Shown here one piece after another: positions 58,820 through 64,000 of a stretch of 64,000 nt of DNA. The first letter of the stretch is position 1. Each line of letters begins with the position of its first letter. The DNA is from Clytia hemisphaerica (Eukaryota; Cnidaria; Hydrozoa; Leptothecata; Clytiidae). A program made the translations under genes and the position numbers. A model generated the notes under the pieces. It was not told where the DNA came from and did no database searches. It worked only from the letters and a program-made list of their open reading frames with translations. The stretch lies in NCBI GenBank assembly GCA_902728285.1, contig CACVBU010000046.1:1959536-2023535 (forward strand), written 5' to 3'.

Positions 58820-59103
58820 TGGGGGGCGTACGGGGTTTGCAATTTCCGAAATACCGAATAATTTTGCCGAAATTTCCGAAATTCCGATACCGATTTTTTG
58901 GGGTATTTTTTTCTCGTTTTAACTAATTTTTCATCAAACTTGATTTTTCATGTATGAATTCCGATAAAGGGGGTAAAAACTTTATAATACCGAATACCGA
59001 AACAATTTCAGAATTCCGAAATACTGAAGGAATTTTTCCTGAATTCCGAAATTCCGAAGAAAAAAGGTCGGTTTCCGCAATTCCGAAATACCGTACGCCC
59101 CCT
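58820..59103. mobile_element. MITE with GGGGGCGTACGG ends and TTCCGAAAT repeats
   Basis: Inverted ends GGGGGCGTACGG and CCGTACGCCCCC. The interior is built of repeats of GAATTCCGAAATACCGAA type in both arms. It has no coding capacity; the open frame through it is an effect of the repeat. Confidence 0.7.
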
Positions 59104-59362
59104 GAAATATGTGCAGCAAAGACAATAAGGGCAGTAATTTTCTACATAATGGGAATTTAGCTTTGGTTTTTTGTTTGTTGAAAAGATATTCACAAATAAG
59201 TAAGCATTTCAGAAATTCCAAGATGAAAATAATAATCAAAAATCGGCCCTGATGAAAGGATTGAAATTCGAATAACCACCCTTTAAAGCTGACATACACA
59301 GTATCCTAACAGAGTATTCGAGCTTTGCTTCAAAGGTTTAAAGGATTTAGATATGAACACTG

Positions 59363-61170
59363 ATGTTTACAGTAAAGATCGATTTAAGAACAAATTTGCC
59401 GATCGCATATTCTTATTGTCAAAATTACAACGATAAGAATGAAAGAAATCTCACCGACGATGAGATGAGAGGGCTCTTTAACTTGAGCAAGGATAAGAGT
59501 ATTGTTATTTGCAAAGCTGACAAAGGCAGGTATGTTGTTCTTCTTCGTCGAGTTGATTTACGTAGCGGAACTAGAAGTAATACTTGGTGACACTAAAAAG
59601 TTCACCCGATTGAAAGACGATCCAACCATCAAACGCGAGGAAAAGCTAATTCGTTACCTCCTCAAATTGAAGAAAAACAACTCCATTACCGAGGAATTCT
59701 ACAAGAAAGTCCGTCCTGGTGGTTCCCAGCCAGCCAGATTGTATGGTTTACCAAAAATCCACAAAAACAACCATCCTCTCAGACCAATATGCTCATCCAT
59801 CAACTCGTTCAATTACAACTTGTCTTCTGAATTGGCAAAGATTCTGTCTCCACATTCCACGAACAATTACACAATACGTAATACATTCGATTTTGTGAAT
59901 GAAATACAAAACATGGATTCCTCCTCCATAGTAGGGGGAAATTTGTAAAATCGCTCGATTTTTTTAGTCAAAGCACTTGTTATACATTTTTGGAAAACTA
60001 AGGGGTAGGGGAATCAAAATAACTTGGGTGCCAATTTTGTTTCGAACACTTTGGTGTGATTTTCGGAAAAATACGACGGTCTCAGGCAAAAATCATAGGG
60101 TGAAAAATTAATGAATGAACATTTTAGCTTGAGAAAACGGAGACCTGTTGTATATTTTTGGAAAGCTCTCAAAAAATTAAGATTAGTGATATATTGCGAG
60201 TATAGGTGATTTCAGTACCCAACTCGAGATATTGAGCTTCAGAAAGCGCAAAAACTGGACAAAACAGCTGTTTTCTGGCTGAAAAACACTGAAAAACACT
60301 GTTTTTAAGGATTAATATCTCGAGTTAGGTAAAGAAATCACTTATACTCGCAATATATCACCAATCTTAATTTTTTGAGAGCTTTCCAAAAATATACAAC
60401 AGGTCTCCGTTTTCTCAAGCTGAAATTTTCATTAATTTTTCACCCTATGATTTTTGCCCGAGACCGTCGTATTTGTCCGAAAACCACACCAAAGTGTCCG
60501 AAACAAAATTGGGACCCAAGTTATTTTGACTCCCCTACCCCTTAGCTTTCCAAAAATGTATAACAAGTGCTTTGACTAAAAAAACCGAGCGACCTAAAAA
60601 AAACGAACAAATTTCCCCCTACTACACCGACATCGCCAGTTTTGATGTATCGAGTTTGTTCACCTCAATACCACTTGACGAAACCATCAAGATCGCGAGA
60701 CGATTTTCAAAAACTTTTAGAAATGGCTACCAAAAAGACTAATTTCATTTTCAATGGAAAGATATATATGACCAGATTGATGGAGTCGCCATGGGGTCAC
60801 CATTGGCTCCAGTATTAGCTAACATCTTTATGCGCAATTTCGAGGGAAATGATTTCAAAAATTGTCCTCAAAACGTAGCACCTCCTAAATACTATCGACG
60901 TTACGTAGTAGACGATGTTATCGTCCGTTACAGTGATAGTAAAGGCGGGAAAAAATGGCGGTATGGCGTTATGGCGGTATACGGAAAAAAATCGGCGGGA
61001 GAGTTTCGAAGAAGACTAGCAACTCTACCGACTGTAAACTCTTTTCGGCAAAAAAACCCGTTTGCGAATTTTCTTCGGCTTTGGGCTTTTTTCTTTGATA
61101 GTGATTTGTCTTAGACTATAACATAGTCTACGTTACGTAGATGATAGCCTCTTACTTTTCAACAACCAGT
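59363..61170 (+). pseudogene. Penelope-like retroelement, broken
   Basis: Reverse transcriptase fragments of the Penelope type: IVICKADKG, then after a frameshift near 59560 ELEVILGDTKKFTRLKDDPT, GSQPARLYGLPKIHK (family hallmark) and SPHSTNNYTIRNTFDFVNEI. After an inserted palindrome the frame resumes with DIASFDVSSLFTSIPLDETI, GVAMGSPLAPVLANIFMRNF and PKYYRRYVVDD. A short insertion or rearrangement (about 60930-61115) precedes YVDDSLLLFNNQ. The GIY-YIG endonuclease expected after the RT was not found. The copy is dead. Confidence 0.88.
59931..60627. mobile_element. Palindromic element inserted in the Penelope-like element
   Basis: Arms of about 300 bp: AGTAGGGGGAAATTTGT at the left and its complement AAATTTCCCCCTACT at the right, with matching blocks such as CACTTTGGTGTG-like and TTTGGAAAGCTCTCAAAAAA. 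The Penelope protein is continuous across it apart from a codon or two, which places both borders. Confidence 0.8.
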
Positions 61171-63086
61171 CTCACGTCTTGCCTTTCTTTCCGGCGTCTG
61201 TGTAAAAACACGTGCAGGCATTCTGGATTGGAAATATATGTTGCTTCATTTTCTATCCAGGAATCTCGAGTCTAGCTTCGTTTTCAAAAATTATAAGAAA
61301 ACAACATAACAATAAGATAGATGCTAAAATCCATAAACGTTTTATGAAACTATAAAAAAATACCTCCGAAATTTGAAAAAAATTGATCTGTACTATGTAC
61401 AGTTTTCTGTTTGTTTTTCTCCAAAAAGGAACTGGATCCGAGACTGGATCTAGTGGCATGTATTTACTACCACCTCAAGCAAAGCCAAAATATGAAGCCT
61501 GCCATATTACACCGGGCCGCCACTTCCAGCGCCGTGTTCTTTCTTAACCTACCTATCCGCTACTCAGTGTCAGTGTGATCAGGGTCTTAGTAAAACTACC
61601 CGCTCAATATTTTCTTGCCGTGAGCCGAAAACTGGATAACTTTGACAACATTGTCAAAAGGTACGATGTAGCTTTCATTTTGCCGGTAGTAGCTACTTTC
61701 TACCTCCACTTAAATTTTGTCGTGATTTCTCATCAAATTCAAAACAAATCACAGTCATTTTATTTTTATGGTCGTATGGTGAATGAAGATCATATCCAGT
61801 ATCCAGTCCATGCTGTCAGTTATGTTACAGACCTTCCAACAGAGCATGGTTTGCTAAAGTGAATTGGTAATTCTTTTTTGAGTTCTAGGTTTAAGTGAGA
61901 AGATATTGTGGGGTGGGGTGGTACTACATAGGTTTGAGAGGTGACAGGCATTTCCAAGCCAAAAATCGAAAATTGACCTTTTTAAAGAGAGAGAGAACAT
62001 TGGCAATTTTGGGACGCTGAAAGAGAGACTTTTCCAAAATGAAAGAAAGAAATTAACGTTTTTGGGACCCTTAGAGAGACTTTTCACAAATTGTTTTCAA
62101 TTTTCACTTGATTTTTGTCCAAATTTTTGAAAATCAATCGACGCGACACCCTTAGAGGAAATTTTAATATTCGTGAATTTTGGACCCTTAGACTTCCTTA
62201 GAGACTCAATTTGCTTTTTAATGGCTTTTCTACCCCTTTGAGAGACTTTTGAGGGTGTGAAAAAGGGACCCTTTATGGCTTGCACATATGCTAGGCCCAA
62301 ATTGATACCAAACAAAAATAAACAAATTTCAAAGGCTCATTGTAAGTCATTGAGTGAAGCTATCATCATAAAATAAAAATAAAAAATAAATCTTTTACTT
62401 CTTAAAAACATTTAGATTCACGTTTTATATATATATAATATATAACAAAGATATTTAACCAAAATTTGTTTTATTAAAGCTCTTTTCTTTCAGCGAAATA
62501 TATAAGCCTTAATAGTAAATTTTTAAACCCCCAGTTTTATTTCAATATTTACAACATGATTTTATAGGGGGAGTTGGGAACCGGCTAGACTTGGTGACCT
62601 GATTGGCTGAATGAGCAAACGCTGGACTTGGCCGAGGACTTTTTACCCACGTATTAAACGCGTTTACGGCAATGTTTATTCTTTACACTTTCGTTTTCAA
62701 AATCTGTTGAACATGGATTTTGGCTTGTGATGATTACCTTGCGTACATATCTGTGGCAATGTCTGGCAAGTTATGCACACGTTATTTGTTAATCCCATCA
62801 GGTGATAGGCAGTTAGGCATTCTCTTATTCTCCAATTGGTGTACGGTCATTTTGAATGAAAACAAAAAGTTAAAAAGGGCGCGCTATCAGAGAAAGTTAT
62901 AGTGACATGTTATGGCAGAAAGTATGGTTGATAAACTTGGTGGAAGTATCAAAACAAATTTGTTGCCAAAGAGATTTAACATAAGTAAAATTACAGGCAT
63001 GTCCAGGCATATCTTACACCTCTTGAAAACTAAAAATAATTATATTTGCTCATCTCTTAAAACAAGCACTTCAAAAAACCATAACA
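61171..63086. other. Unassigned DNA
   Basis: No recognised gene. An open frame of 95 codons at 61575-61862 has no family I know and no splice partners. At 62000-62290 there are diverged repeats of a TTAGAGAGACTTTT-like unit. The plus strand at 62890-62990 has short frames only. Confidence 0.4.
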
Positions 63087-63343
63087 TTGGGCTCTTCCAG
63101 AAAAAATTTGTACATGGGGGGTGGAGGATATATTGTCCGGGGGTATCAAAAAATCATCAAAATTTGCCTTGTCCGGTGGGTTAATTTGCTCTGTCCGGGG
63201 TAATTTGGGGTGTCCGGGGGGTCAGCAGATGCTTGTCCGGGGGTGAAACTATGTCTGGGGGGCCAAAGTCACCCTGTCCGGGGGTAAATCACTAAAATTG
63301 TTTATCCTCCACCCCCCCATACAATTTTTTCTGGAAGAGCCCA
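63087..63343. mobile_element. MITE with GGGCTCTTCCAGAAAAAA ends and GTCCGGGGG repeats
   Basis: GGGCTCTTCCAGAAAAAATT at the left and its complement at the right give about 43-bp inverted ends. ATT on both sides may be a 3-bp duplication. The centre is a run of diverged TGTCCGGGGG units. Confidence 0.75.
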
Positions 63344-63361
63344 TTAGACTAAACTCACGCT

Positions 63362-63786
63362 GAAAGGTACAAAATAATCCTTATCGGCTGACGGTAAATT
63401 ATTCTCCTGGGGATAGAACCGCCAAATGATCAAATTAAAACTTGATCTGAACCCCCTGATTTACAGTGGCTTTACTACGGTTTGGGTTGACCTGATCAAA
63501 ACAGGGTTTCCTATTTCTTGACGGGAAGAATGTGCGACGTCAAATTTGCTCGTTTGCGTGTTTTGAAATTTGATGTGTGTTTTTGTCTTCTGGAATTTCT
63601 TAATGGGCAACGAATATGCTATGTCTTTATTAAAACAATTTCTAAAGCTTTTGTGGTCTGTAAATTTCTTTTCGGATTAAAATTCCATCTTTATTGTTCT
63701 ATGTAATGATTATACATTTATTTTAAGATGCTTTGTTGTCTTTTTAATCTTTGTGTAAACTTGCATATGTTTTGCATACTTTCCAA
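63362..63786. repeat. Diverged half-copy of the MITE at 10072-10642, opposite orientation
   Basis: Blocks such as AAATTATTCTCCTGGGGATA, GCGTGTTTTGAAATTTGATG and TTGCATATGTTTTGCATACT match the reverse complement of the left part of the first copy. An extra 60 bp (about 63470-63530) is present here. Confidence 0.7.
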
Positions 63787-63789
63787 CTA

Positions 63790-64000
63790 CATGTTGTTTT
63801 TTTTATAAGCATAACGCTTATAAGCATATGAAGGCTCAGATTTGCTGAATTCCTAAACATAACATAAGCATATACGTCAGCCTGAAATATTTTCCAAGTT
63901 GTCATTTTTTCTGTTTAAAAAGCTTTGTTAGAGGTCAAGTAAATAAAAGACTTTCCACAGTTTCCTACATTTCACTGCTCCCAAATCTGAACAAATTTTT
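63790..64000. mobile_element. TA-flanked MITE of the 'TTATAAGCAT' family, runs to the window end
   Basis: After TA (63788-63789): CATGTTGTTTTTTTTATAAG, then CATAACGCTTATAAGCATA and GGCTCAG, as in the copies at 17033 and 52177. The right end was not placed. Confidence 0.5.

Noticed and set aside
61575-61862. 95-codon open frame on the plus strand
   Set aside because: It starts with Met and has a hydrophobic patch, but I find no family, no neighbours and no splice support; open frames of this length occur by chance here.

Overview
This is a window of eukaryotic, clearly metazoan nuclear DNA. It is AT-rich, its genes are cut into many short exons by GT-AG introns, and it is packed with transposable elements. 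Two host genes are animal orthologs: NPHP4 (ciliary transition zone) and PTCD3 (mitoribosome protein mS39). The mix of DIRS tyrosine-recombinase retrotransposons, a Penelope-like element, a CR1/L2-type LINE, hAT-like and TA-flanked MITEs, and a DUF6589 plus RecQ-type gene pair suggests an invertebrate, most likely a cnidarian. The species cannot be named from the sequence.

Layout. 86-7956 (-): eleven in-phase exons of the N-terminal part of NPHP4; the gene continues past the left edge and its introns carry several MITEs. 7957-12033: no gene recognised, two MITEs. 12040-14679: a 2.6 kb foldback element with 42/21-bp satellite arrays in its inverted arms and a 6-bp target duplication. 15280-21742 (+): a complete 12-exon DUF6589 gene. 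22160-22480 (+): a degenerate 3' fragment of a RecQ-like gene. 22644-24868 (-): a RecQ-like helicase gene with one apparent frameshift, convergent with the DUF6589 gene. 25060-37136: intergenic DNA made almost wholly of repeats: a 170-bp satellite, long palindromes, a split (TTCG)n tract and hAT-like MITEs. 37137-53761 (+): PTCD3 in at least 28 exons, with a LINE in intron 22 that is itself interrupted by two further nested insertions. 53808-58488: a partial DIRS-type end that encloses a small RG-rich exon, then a nearly full DIRS element (-). 58820-64000: a Penelope-like element split by a palindrome, several MITEs, and DNA I cannot assign.

How the parts relate. NPHP4 and PTCD3 are unrelated housekeeping-type genes and show no joint function. 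The DUF6589 and RecQ genes lie tail to tail within 10 kb and look like the two genes of one large mobile element. An inverted copy of the helicase 3' end lies between them. The DIRS, LINE and Penelope copies all carry frameshifts or insertions, so none looks autonomous now, although their key catalytic motifs are still readable.

Exon borders were derived by hand from splice signals, phase and remembered family patterns. TIR and TSD ends were read by eye. No database search or alignment was run.
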